DNA of 64,000 nt. It comes from Ancylobacter moscoviensis. Its GTDB lineage: Bacteria > Pseudomonadota > Alphaproteobacteria > Rhizobiales > Xanthobacteraceae. Position numbers and translations under genes: made by a program. Location: NCBI RefSeq assembly GCF_007559435.1, contig NZ_VMBP01000001.1:683406-747405 (forward strand). Reading direction: 5' to 3'. The notes under the pieces were generated by a model. It did not search any database, was not told where the DNA came from, and worked only from the letters and a program-made list of their open reading frames with translations. Positions 28,130-35,336 of this stretch are shown here, one piece after another. Within the stretch, counting starts at the first letter, position 1. Each line of letters starts with the position of its first letter.

Positions 28130-28870
28130 TCAGCTCCCGAAGGGGAAGCGGGCGACGAGCCGGAACGGCCCGGCCTCCTGCCGGTAGAGCGCGATCTCGC
28201 GCACGATGAGCGGGCCGTCGGCGCCGCTCATGGCGAAATGCTCGGCGAGCTCGGCTTCGGCGAGCGTGCGCTCGTCATCGTCGAGCGAGCCCGTGAGCGT
28301 CATGTGGAAGCGGAAGTCTTCCAGCACATAGGGATAGCCCCAGCGCGCCAGATAGTCCTGCTGGCGCGGCGTGAGCGGCGCGCGCAGGCGCTTCTCCCGC
28401 TCGGTCTCGCTCATCGGCGCGCGGAAATCGTCGAAGGCGGCGACCGCGCCGGCCGCCAGCCGGTCCAGCGCCGCGCTCGGTACGGCGAGGCGCAGGGCGA
28501 GGAAACGGCCGATGGTGTTGAGCGTCACCCCGGCGCAGGCGAATCCCGCCCGGTCCTTGGCGAAGCGGGCACACACCGCGCGCAGCTCCGTCTCGGTGCG
28601 GCCGGCGGCGAGGCGGAAGGGGGCCTTCAGCGTGCCGTGGAAGCCATAGCGGCGCGGCTCGGCGGTGATCTCGTGCCAGCGCGTGGCGTCGAAGCGCTTG
28701 AGTTCGGGAAGCGGGGGAGCCTCGCCCGTCTCCGCGTCATAGCCGAGGACGGCGGAGCCGAAACGCCAGAGCGGGCTCTGCGCGGGCGGCGCGAAATAGA
28801 TCGCGTAGCGGGGCTCGGCCGGCTTCGTGGCCGCCGCAGTGGCGGTGCCCGGGGACATGGCGGCGGACAT
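28130..28870 (-). CDS. DUF1045 phosphonate-operon protein (2H phosphoesterase-like)
   Basis: A 246-residue protein of the DUF1045 group found in phosphonate operons. Two HxT motifs are visible, His78-Gly-Thr80 (GFHGTLKAPF) and His189-Met-Thr191 (FHMTLTGSL), the mark of the 2H phosphoesterase superfamily, which opens cyclic phosphates. A role in processing the ribose cyclic phosphate made by C-P lyase is a reasonable inference. Its ATG overlaps the phnM stop by one base, so the two are coupled. Confidence 0.82.
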   Translation of the reverse strand: MSAAMSPGTATAAATKPAEPRYAIYFAPPAQSPLWRFGSAVLGYDAETGEAPPLPELKRFDATRWHEITAEPRRYGFHGTLKAPFRLAAGRTETELRAVCARFAKDRAGFACAGVTLNTIGRFLALRLAVPSAALDRLAAGAVAAFDDFRAPMSETEREKRLRAPLTPRQQDYLARWGYPYVLEDFRFHMTLTGSLDDDERTLAEAELAEHFAMSGADGPLIVREIALYRQEAGPFRLVARFPFGS

Positions 28871-30009
28871 CAGAAGACGCGCCGGCCGGCGAGGAGCACC
28901 TCGCCCACCACCGGCGTGTCCTCGGCGAGGCGGAAGGAGACGAGGTCGGCGCGCAGCCCCTCGGCCAGCCGGCCGCGATCGTCGAGGCCGGCGAGCCGGG
29001 CCGGGGCGGCAGTGACCAGGGCGAGCGCCGCGGGGATGGAGAGGCCCGCCGTGCGGGTCAGGGCGAGGGCGGCCTGCAGCAGGCTCGCCGGCACATAGTC
29101 CGAGGCGAGCGCGTCGAGCAGCCCTTCTGCCGCGAGGTCCCGCATGGACACGCCGCCCGAATGCGAGCCGCCGCGCACCACGTTGGGGGCGCCGCCGATG
29201 GTGGCGAGGTTCGATTGCCGCGCCGCGCGGGCGGCTTCGAGGGTGGTGGGGAACTCGGAGATGGTGCAGCCGGCCTCCACCGCCTCGCGCACATGGTCGG
29301 GCGTCGTGTCGTCATGGCTCGCCAGCACGATGCCGGAGGAGGAGAACAGCGCGACCATCTTGTCGTAATTGCCGGCCACGGCGCCCCTGGCGCGTTCGAT
29401 GCGGTCGGCGACCTCGGCGTCGATGTCCGCCCCGCCCTTGCCGATGCCGGTGAGATAGACCTTCAGGTGCTCGACATTGCGCCACTGGCGTGTGCCGGGG
29501 GTGTGGTCCATCAGCGAGGCGAGGGCGAGGTTCGGGCGGCCCAGCGCCGCGTCCACCAGTTCCGGCAGGGTCCGGTCGGTCAGCTCGCAGCGCAGGTGGA
29601 TACGGTGGTCGACGCGGAACAGGCCGCGCGTCGTGCCTTCTTCCACCGCGTCGAGCATCACCTCGTAGAGCGCGCGGCGATCCGCCTTGGCCTGGTCGAA
29701 GCCGCCGGCGCAGATGGCGTCGTAGACGGTGGTGACGCCCGAGGCGGCCATCTGCCCGTCATGCGCCAGCGCGGCGGCGCGCGCGTCCGGCCAGATGACC
29801 TTGGGACGCGGGATGAAATGACCTTCCAGCGCGTCGGTGTGCAGGTCGATCAGGCCGGGCGCGAGATAGGCGCCCTCGCAATCGACCGCGCCAGGAACGT
29901 GCGAGCGCCCCTCGTCGATGGCGCGGATCCGGCCGCTCTCGTGAACGAGCGTGCCGTCGATCACGCGGTCTTCGAGGATGAGCCGGGCATTGGTGAGAAT
30001 CGCTTCCAT
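28870..30009 (-). CDS. phnM: Alpha-D-ribose 1-methylphosphonate 5-triphosphate diphosphatase
   Basis: PhnM removes pyrophosphate from ribose 1-methylphosphonate 5-triphosphate before C-P bond cleavage. It is an amidohydrolase-fold enzyme of 379 aa with the metal motif LIDLHTDALEGHFIPRP, SLMDHTPGTRQWR, ASHDDTTPDHV and ASDYVPASLLQAAL, all PhnM signatures. It heads a three-gene unit with DUF1045 and a hexapeptide transferase. The C-P lyase core (phnGHIJKL), phnN and the transporter are absent from the window, so this unit is either a split part of the pathway or a remnant. Confidence 0.92.
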   Translation of the reverse strand: MEAILTNARLILEDRVIDGTLVHESGRIRAIDEGRSHVPGAVDCEGAYLAPGLIDLHTDALEGHFIPRPKVIWPDARAAALAHDGQMAASGVTTVYDAICAGGFDQAKADRRALYEVMLDAVEEGTTRGLFRVDHRIHLRCELTDRTLPELVDAALGRPNLALASLMDHTPGTRQWRNVEHLKVYLTGIGKGGADIDAEVADRIERARGAVAGNYDKMVALFSSSGIVLASHDDTTPDHVREAVEAGCTISEFPTTLEAARAARQSNLATIGGAPNVVRGGSHSGGVSMRDLAAEGLLDALASDYVPASLLQAALALTRTAGLSIPAALALVTAAPARLAGLDDRGRLAEGLRADLVSFRLAEDTPVVGEVLLAGRRVF

Positions 30010-30099
30010 GGCCGCGCGTCTCGCATGTTGATGTGACCTTTCCGTGAAGGTCCTCCGTGACGTTCGGGCCCCTGCGTCACACGCGGCGCCGATCTGCCG

Positions 30100-31713
30100 T
30101 CACACGCCGCGTGCACCGCCGTCCGAGCGCGGGTCGTGTGCGCCTTCCAGCCCCGCGCGGCCCGGATGCAGGATCACCGCGCCCGCATGGCCCATCATGT
30201 CGGAGAACGGTTCGGCGAGGATCTCGACATCGTGGCCAGCGCCGGCGAGCTGTTCGGCGAGGCCGCCGTCGAAGGCGCCTTCCACGCGCAGGTTCACCGT
30301 GTCCGAGCCCCAGGTGCGCCCCAGCACCCAGCGCGGCCGGGCAATCGCCTCGCCGAGCGGCACGCCGAACATGGCGTAGCGGCTCATCACCGCCGCGTTG
30401 GTCTGCGGCTGGCCCTCGCCGCCCATGGTGCCGAAGGCGATGAAGCGCCCGTCGGGCAGCAGCGCCATGCCGGGGTTGAGCGTGTGGAACGGGCGGCGGC
30501 CGGGTTGCAGCGGGTTCCTGGCGCGCGGGTCGAGCGAGAAAGAGGTGCCGCGATTCTGCATCAGCACGCCCGTCGACGGCAGCACCAGCCCCGAGCCGAA
30601 CTCCCAGTAGATCGACTGGATGTAGGAGACGCAGACGCCGCTTTTGTCGGCCGCGCCGAGCCAGACCGTGTCGCCGCGCGCCGCCTTGTGCGGCCAGGGC
30701 AGGGCGCGGCGCGGATCGATGGCCGCGGCCTCGCGGGCGAGGGCGGCCGGGGTGAGGAAGGCGGTGGGATCGTGGGTGAGGTGGTCGAAATCCGTGACCA
30801 CGCGGTCGCGCACCAGAAAGGCGCGCTTGGTCGCCTCGATCAGCCCGTGAATGTGGGCGAAGCCTTCCGGCTGGGCCACGCCGAGCCGGTCGAAGAGGGA
30901 GAGGATCATCAGCGTCGCCAGGCCCTGGGTGGGCGGCGGCGAGGACCACAGCTCCATATTGGCGAGCTTCACCCGCAGGGGATCGCGCGTCACCGCGCGG
31001 TAGGATTCGAGATCGGCGCGCGTCACCGGGCTGCCGGCCCGCTCCAGGTCGGTGGCGATCTCGCGGCCGACATCGCCGCGATAGAAATCCTCGAGGCCGG
31101 CGCCGGACAGATGCTCCAGCGTATCGGCGAGGCGCTCGTTGCGCTTCACCGTGCCGACAGCCGGCGCCGTGCCGTCGGGTTCCAGGAAGATGTCCCGGAA
31201 GCCGGGCACGTCCGCCAGCTCCGCGCGCTTCTCCACGGTCAGGCGATGCTGCGAGCCGGACACCGGGACGCCCGCCCTGGCATGGCCGATGGCGGGCTCC
31301 AGCAGCCGGCGGACCGGCATCCTGCCGCCGAAGGCACGGGCGGCCTCGTGCGCCAGCATCCAGCCGCCGACCTGTCCCGGCAGGGTGAGCGCGGCGAGCG
31401 GGCCGCGCGCGGGGATCGCGTCGAAGCCCCGGTCGCGGTAGAAGGGAACGGTCGCCTTCGCGCCGGCGAAGCCCGCCGCCTCGATGTAGCTGACGCGCCC
31501 GGCCGGGTCGCGGATGAGCCAGAAGCCGTCGCCGCCCATATGCGTCATGTGCGGGTAGACCACGGCGATGGCCGCCGCCGCCGCGAGCGCCGCCTCGACC
31601 GCGTTGCCGCCTTCCTCCAGCACGGCGCGCCCGGCTTCGGTCGCCAGCCAATGGGGGGTTGCGACCATGCCGGAGCCGGCACGCGCGCTCTCATGAACGA
31701 AACCGTGAACCAC
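30100..31713 (-). CDS. Gamma-glutamyltransferase family protein
   Basis: An N-terminal-nucleophile hydrolase of about 537 aa that would cleave itself before a Thr to form two subunits. The expected nucleophile is Thr349 in ARGDTVWLGAADKSG; classical enzymes have GTTHxSVxD here, so this is a divergent member. GGNAVEAALAAAAAIAVVYPHMTHMGG and GMALLPDGRFIAFGTMGGEGQPQTN fit the family. No signal peptide is visible, so it may be cytoplasmic. GTG 31713 with GGAG seven bases upstream is preferred to the longer frame to 31833, which overlaps the divergent small gene. Confidence 0.85.
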   Translation of the reverse strand: MVHGFVHESARAGSGMVATPHWLATEAGRAVLEEGGNAVEAALAAAAAIAVVYPHMTHMGGDGFWLIRDPAGRVSYIEAAGFAGAKATVPFYRDRGFDAIPARGPLAALTLPGQVGGWMLAHEAARAFGGRMPVRRLLEPAIGHARAGVPVSGSQHRLTVEKRAELADVPGFRDIFLEPDGTAPAVGTVKRNERLADTLEHLSGAGLEDFYRGDVGREIATDLERAGSPVTRADLESYRAVTRDPLRVKLANMELWSSPPPTQGLATLMILSLFDRLGVAQPEGFAHIHGLIEATKRAFLVRDRVVTDFDHLTHDPTAFLTPAALAREAAAIDPRRALPWPHKAARGDTVWLGAADKSGVCVSYIQSIYWEFGSGLVLPSTGVLMQNRGTSFSLDPRARNPLQPGRRPFHTLNPGMALLPDGRFIAFGTMGGEGQPQTNAAVMSRYAMFGVPLGEAIARPRWVLGRTWGSDTVNLRVEGAFDGGLAEQLAGAGHDVEILAEPFSDMMGHAGAVILHPGRAGLEGAHDPRSDGGARGV

Positions 31714-31800
31714 CGTCGAACTCCGCCTGACGCCGGGCAACTTGACCCGCGCGGCCGGGCATAGCAGTTTGCGCCCCGCCAAATAAGACGGAAGAAAGAG

Positions 31801-32040
31801 ATGACCACGGGCCGACGCATTCGCTGGGACCATGTCAGCACGGTGGTGAGCGCCGCCATCCTGCTGGGCGCCGAGCTCATTGGCGCCGGCCTCGCCGCCG
31901 GCTGGGCCATCGCCGCCCTGTTCGACGCGAACTGGGTGTGGGAGCTGATCTTCGAGGGCGCCTTCGGCCTGCTCGCCGTCTACGGCATCTATCGCTTCGT
32001 GGTGAAGGCGAAGTCGGTCGAGCCTTTCGTCGAGGGCTGA
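31801..32040 (+). CDS. Small two-helix membrane protein, unknown function
   Basis: A 79-residue protein with two hydrophobic helices (VVSAAILLGAELIGAGLAAGWAIAALF and LIFEGAFGLLAVYGIYRFVV) and a short polar end (KAKSVEPFVEG). GGAAGAAAGAG provides a ribosome-binding site. It is divergent from the gamma-glutamyltransferase gene and is followed by a palindrome of the dispersed family. I do not recognise a family; proteins like this are commonly annotated as hypothetical in related genomes. Confidence 0.6.
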   Translation: MTTGRRIRWDHVSTVVSAAILLGAELIGAGLAAGWAIAALFDANWVWELIFEGAFGLLAVYGIYRFVVKAKSVEPFVEG

Positions 32041-32085
32041 GCGCGCCGAATCGGCGCCGCCGCCGGCGCTTTCGTTGCCGTCATC

Positions 32086-32107
32086 ATGGCCGGGTTCGCC
32101 CGGCCAT
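32086..32107. repeat. Single dispersed palindrome, possibly a terminator
   Basis: ATGGCCGGG and CCCGGCCAT pair around TTCG, followed by TTT, 46 bases after the small membrane protein stop. It belongs to the same palindrome family as the pairs at 22784, 34606 and 56217 and may serve as the terminator of the upstream gene. From here to about 32440 I see no gene; an 8-bp GC hairpin lies at 32248-32270. Confidence 0.65.
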
Positions 32108-32286
32108 TTTCACGTGGCGGGTGGATCACCCGAATTTCAACGCCGGCGCCGCTCCGGCGGGCCGTGGCCATGCAAACCGAAGCGCGGCAAGGCCCGTTAG
32201 TCGGCTTGACTTTCGCAGGCCGGAAATGCCGCATTTTCGCGCCCGCCGATTTTGCGGGCGCATACGAAAAATCCCGCAAAAGCCGC

Positions 32287-32315
32287 TTGCATATGACGGC
32301 GGAAATCCATACATC
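32287..32315 (+). promoter_or_regulatory. Weak candidate promoter for the ornithine decarboxylase leader
   Basis: TTGCAT at 32287-32292 and TACATC at 32310-32315 are separated by 17 bases and each match the sigma-70 boxes only partly. If used, transcription would start near 32322 and give a leader of about 450 bases. This is a guess from spacing; no other better pair was noticed. Confidence 0.2.
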
Positions 32316-32449
32316 GCGTCTCGCCCAATTTCGCACGTGCCTGTGGTCGCGTGCCGATCGGCGGAAGTCCGGACAAGAGGCCGGAAAATCGCCAAGAAGA
32401 TCGGTAGCCGGAGGCGAAACCGGCGCACTCCGCTCTCAGCGGGGAACGT

Positions 32450-32770
32450 GACTTGAAGCAACGACGTAGCGGGCTTTTTTGGTCTCGGTCGGCCCTCCAA
32501 AGGTCGGCGACACTGAAGAGGCACTACTTCTTGCCGGGCGTGCGGTAGGGGTCACCCTCACCAAGCGAAGGCATCGAACGGACGCGGCGCTCTCCACATG
32601 CGCTCGGCGAACGATTTCGTGCCACGGCTCCATTCCATCCGGCCAATCGGCAACAACCGTGCGGTCGGCGAACGGATGCGCATTCTCGCCACGGGCGCGG
32701 CACACTGCTGCCGCGGGCGGGTGTTCGCATCTCCATGGGTCGAAGCTTTCGGGTCGATGGGGGATATGCC
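32450..32770 (+). promoter_or_regulatory. Structured leader of the ornithine decarboxylase gene (speF-type candidate)
   Basis: Two hairpins lie upstream: GTCGGCC (32488-32494) with GGTCGGC (32502-32508), and GGTAGGG (32544-32550) with CCCT/ACC (32555-32562). Downstream, CGGATG at 32673-32678 can pair with CATCCG at 32636-32641, while the overlapping GATGCG (32675-32680) can pair with CGCATC at 32726-32731. That second strand overlaps ATCTCCAT (32729-32736), which pairs with ATGGGGGAT (32757-32765) and so hides the Shine-Dalgarno of the decarboxylase. These mutually exclusive helices are what a riboswitch or attenuator needs. Rfam describes a 'speF' leader of alphaproteobacterial ornithine decarboxylase genes; position and gene match, but the consensus was not compared. 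Confidence 0.65.
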
Positions 32771-32774
32771 ATGA
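32598..32774 (+). CDS. Candidate leader ORF (58 codons) overlapping the ornithine decarboxylase start
   Basis: An ATG at 32598 opens a frame of 58 codons that ends with ATG CCA TGA, where the TGA overlaps the decarboxylase ATG by four bases. The frame runs through every helix of the putative switch, including the hidden ribosome-binding site, so ribosomes translating it would unfold the sequestering hairpin and could re-start on the decarboxylase. The predicted peptide is Arg-rich in the middle (LHSIRPIGNNRAVGERMRIL). No strong ribosome-binding site precedes the ATG, and high GC makes chance frames common, so the ORF is a hypothesis. Confidence 0.35.
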   Translation: MRSANDFVPRLHSIRPIGNNRAVGERMRILATGAAHCCRGRVFASPWVEAFGSMGDMP

Positions 32775-33901
32775 CCGACCGTATCCGCGAATTCCTGCGC
32801 AACCGACGTGAGGATGGTCCCTGCGTCGTGGTCGATCTCGACGTCGTGCGCGCCAATTATGCCGCCTTTGCCCGGGCGCTGCCGGACACCCGCGTCTTCT
32901 ACGCGGTGAAGGCCAACCCGGACGCGGCGATCCTCAATGCGCTGGCCGAGATGGGCTCGTGCTTCGATTGCGCCTCGGTCGCCGAGATCATGATGGTGCT
33001 CGCCACCGGCGCGGGCGCCGAGCGCATCTCCTTCGGCAACACCATCAAGAAGGAGCGCGATGTGGCGCGCGCCTTCGAGCTGGGCGTGCGCCTGTTCGCC
33101 GTCGACAGCGCGGAAGAGGTCGAGAAGATCGCTCGCGTCGCCGCCGGCGCGAAGGTGTTCTGCCGCATCCTGTGCGACGGCGCAGGCGCCGAATGGCCGC
33201 TCTCGCGCAAGTTCGGCTGCGAGCCGGAGATGGCGGTCGACGTGCTCGATCACGCGTATCGGCTGGGTCTGGAGCCGTACGGCGTCTCCTTCCACGTCGG
33301 CTCGCAGCAGAAGAATGTCGAGGCCTGGGATTCGGCGCTGGCTTCCGCGTCGGCGATCTTCCACGCCTGCGCGGAGCGCGGCTTCACCCTGTCGCTGGTC
33401 AATCTGGGCGGCGGCTTCCCGGCCAAGTACCTGCAGGACGTGCCGGCCGCCGAGGCCTATGGCGAGGCGATCTTCCGCGCCCTGTCCCGTCACTTCGGCA
33501 ATGCCATCCCGCAGACCATCATCGAGCCGGGTCGCGGCATGGTTGGCGCGGCCGGCCTGATCGAGGCCGAGGTCGTGCTGATCTCGAAGAAGTCCGAGGA
33601 CGATCCGGTGCGCTGGGTCTATCTCGACATCGGCAAGTTCGGCGGTCTCGCCGAAACGATGGACGAGGCGATCCGCTACCCCATCCGCACGCCGCGCGAT
33701 GGCGACGCGGTGGAGCCCTGCGTGCTGGCCGGCCCGACCTGCGATTCGGCCGACGTGCTCTACGAGAAGACCCCGGTGCTGCTGCCGGTGTCGCTCGCCA
33801 TCGGCGACAAGGTGCTCATCGAAGCGACCGGCGCCTACACCACCACCTATTCGGCGGTGGCGTTCAACGGTTTCGACCCGCTCCGGTCCTACGTGATCTG
33901 A
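32771..33901 (+). CDS. Type III (alanine racemase-fold) ornithine/lysine decarboxylase
   Basis: A PLP-dependent decarboxylase of 376 aa that makes putrescine from ornithine, and possibly cadaverine from lysine. The PLP Lys47 lies in VFYAVKANPDAAI; GVSFHVGSQ, NLGGGFPAKY, EPGRGMVG and the dimer-contributed Cys in GPTCDSADVLYEK complete the active site. ATG 32771 is preferred over the in-frame ATG 32735, which lies inside the leader hairpin; GGGGGA lies five bases before 32771. Expression is probably controlled by the structured leader. A GNAT acetyltransferase follows, a common pair in Hyphomicrobiales. Confidence 0.93.
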   Translation: MTDRIREFLRNRREDGPCVVVDLDVVRANYAAFARALPDTRVFYAVKANPDAAILNALAEMGSCFDCASVAEIMMVLATGAGAERISFGNTIKKERDVARAFELGVRLFAVDSAEEVEKIARVAAGAKVFCRILCDGAGAEWPLSRKFGCEPEMAVDVLDHAYRLGLEPYGVSFHVGSQQKNVEAWDSALASASAIFHACAERGFTLSLVNLGGGFPAKYLQDVPAAEAYGEAIFRALSRHFGNAIPQTIIEPGRGMVGAAGLIEAEVVLISKKSEDDPVRWVYLDIGKFGGLAETMDEAIRYPIRTPRDGDAVEPCVLAGPTCDSADVLYEKTPVLLPVSLAIGDKVLIEATGAYTTTYSAVAFNGFDPLRSYVI

Positions 33902-33959
33902 GCGGGCCGGCCCGGCTTTCGCCCGTCAGACTGAACCGACGTTCCCTGTTCCTCTTTTT

Positions 33960-33979
33960 CCCGGCCGCGCCGGGTTTTT
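33960..33979 (+). terminator. Intrinsic terminator after ornithine decarboxylase
   Basis: CCCGGC, a CGC loop, GCCGGG and five T residues form a textbook Rho-independent terminator 58 bases after the decarboxylase stop. The next gene starts only 10 bases later, with its GAGG ribosome-binding site right after the T run, so read-through or a small upstream promoter must supply that gene. Confidence 0.8.
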
Positions 33980-33989
33980 GAGGCTGCCA

Positions 33990-34571
33990 ATGCTCGCCAC
34001 CACCGCCCCCGTCATCTCGCTCGAGACCGACGCCGACATCGCCCAGCGCGAGGCTCTGCTCGACCTCGCCTTCGGCCGCGCCGCGCGCCTCGCCAAGACG
34101 TCCGAACGTCTGCGCGAAGGCCGCCGGCCGGCCGACGGGCTCGCCTTCGCCGCGCACGGCCCGGACGGGCGCGTGGTCGCAACCCTGCGCCTGTGGCACG
34201 TCGCGGCCGGTCCCGGCCGCCCGGCGCTGCTGCTCGGGCCGCTGGCGGTCCACCCCTGGTTCCGCGATCGCGGGCTCGGCGGCGCGATGATGACGACGGC
34301 GATCTGCGAGGCGACCCGGCTCGGCCACGGCGCCATCCTGCTCGTCGGCGACGCGCCCTACTATGCCCGCTTTGGTTTTGACACCGCGCTGACCGGGGGG
34401 CTGTGGCTGCCCGGCTCCTTCGACCGCAGCCGCTTCCTCGGGCTGGAGCTGGTCCCCGGCGCCCTCAAGGGCGCGCGCGGCCTCGTCAGCCCGACCGGCG
34501 CGCTGGTCGACCTGCCGAGCCTCGGCGAACTGGTGGCGCAGGCGGAGCCGGAGATGAAGCGCTCGGCGTGA
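33990..34571 (+). CDS. GNAT family N-acetyltransferase
   Basis: A 193-residue acetyltransferase. The acetyl-CoA site is LGPLAVHPWFRDRGLGGAMM, matching the Q/RxxGxG/A pattern, and GDAPYYARFGF is typical of YhbS-like members. The substrate is unknown; its position after ornithine decarboxylase suggests a polyamine or related amine, by context only. ATG 33990 with GAGG six bases upstream is preferred to a TTG at 33978 that lies within the terminator. Confidence 0.85.
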   Translation: MLATTAPVISLETDADIAQREALLDLAFGRAARLAKTSERLREGRRPADGLAFAAHGPDGRVVATLRLWHVAAGPGRPALLLGPLAVHPWFRDRGLGGAMMTTAICEATRLGHGAILLVGDAPYYARFGFDTALTGGLWLPGSFDRSRFLGLELVPGALKGARGLVSPTGALVDLPSLGELVAQAEPEMKRSA

Positions 34572-34605
34572 GCGCTTCGTCCGATCATCTGTTCCGTTGA
34601 AACGA

Positions 34606-34690
34606 CGTCATGGCCGGGCTTGTCCCGGCCATCCATGTCTTTGGCGGTCGTTGAAGGCGTGGATCCCCGGGTCGAGCCCGGGGATGACGT
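34606..34690. repeat. Paired inverted palindromes (BIME-like), locus 2
   Basis: CGTCATGGCCGGGC... to CCGGCCATCCATG (34606-34637) faces CGTGGATCCCCGGG... to CCCGGGGATGACG (34659-34689) across about 20 bases. Outer CGTCAT and ATGACG and inner CATG and CGTGGAT ends match loci 1 and 3. It lies between a rightward GNAT gene and the stop of leftward ohr, so it may serve as a bidirectional transcript end. Confidence 0.8.
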
Positions 34691-34709
34691 TGCTAAGTGT
34701 GCGGCCGCC

Positions 34710-35126
34710 TCAGCCCACGCTCAATTCCACGGGAATATTCCCGCGCGTCGCCTTGGAGTAGGGGCACATCTGGTGTGCCGCCTCCAGCACCTCCTTGGTC
34801 TCCTGCGCGGTGAGCGCCGGCGCCTTGAGCGAGATCTTCGCGGCGAGGCTGTAGCCGCTGTCGCCCTTGACCAGCGACACCGCGATGGTGACGGCGGCGC
34901 CGGTGACGTCGATCTTCTTCTGATGGGCGACCGCCTCGACGGCGGAACCGAAGCACGCCGCATAGCCGGTGGCGAACAGATGCTCGGGCGTCGTCTTGCC
35001 GGGGTCGAGCACGCCGTTCTTCGGCATGCCGAGATCGACGGAAACCGAGCCGTCGCTGGTCTGCGAATGGCCGTTGCGGCCGCCGATCGCGGTGGCGGTG
35101 CCGGTGAAGAGGACGGTATCGGTCAT
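34710..35126 (-). CDS. ohr: Organic hydroperoxide resistance protein
   Basis: Ohr reduces lipid and organic hydroperoxides with two reactive Cys. Both are present: the peroxidatic Cys in YAACFGSAVEAVA and the resolving Cys in HQMCPYSKATRGN. Length (138 aa) and HLFATGYAACF match the OsmC/Ohr family, Ohr branch. AGGAG precedes the ATG. The usual regulator OhrR is not adjacent, so control must come from elsewhere. Confidence 0.94.
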   Translation of the reverse strand: MTDTVLFTGTATAIGGRNGHSQTSDGSVSVDLGMPKNGVLDPGKTTPEHLFATGYAACFGSAVEAVAHQKKIDVTGAAVTIAVSLVKGDSGYSLAAKISLKAPALTAQETKEVLEAAHQMCPYSKATRGNIPVELSVG

Positions 35127-35336
35127 GATGTTCTCCTGGGAAGAAACGGGGCGCTCCTAACATGGTGCGACGGCCGTGGCGGGCAACCGGCGAAGCGGCC
35201 CGCCGTTGCGCAAGCGCATGCCGTTCTTCATGTTCCCGTTTCGTTTCTTTTCCCTTGCCCCGGATCGCCGCAGGGCTTACCTCTCGCTTCGACCTGCCCG
35301 GTGCTGCCGGGCCTTCTCCCGTTCAGGAGCGCGCCC

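Noticed and set aside
32436..32705. Leftward 89-codon frame in the ornithine decarboxylase leader
   Set aside because: No ribosome-binding site, no family resemblance, and it lies over a structured leader of the opposite strand.
34620..35336. 521-codon frame extending ygfZ upstream
   Set aside because: The extension is antisense to ohr and includes a palindromic repeat; AGGAG before 35337 and family length fix the start.
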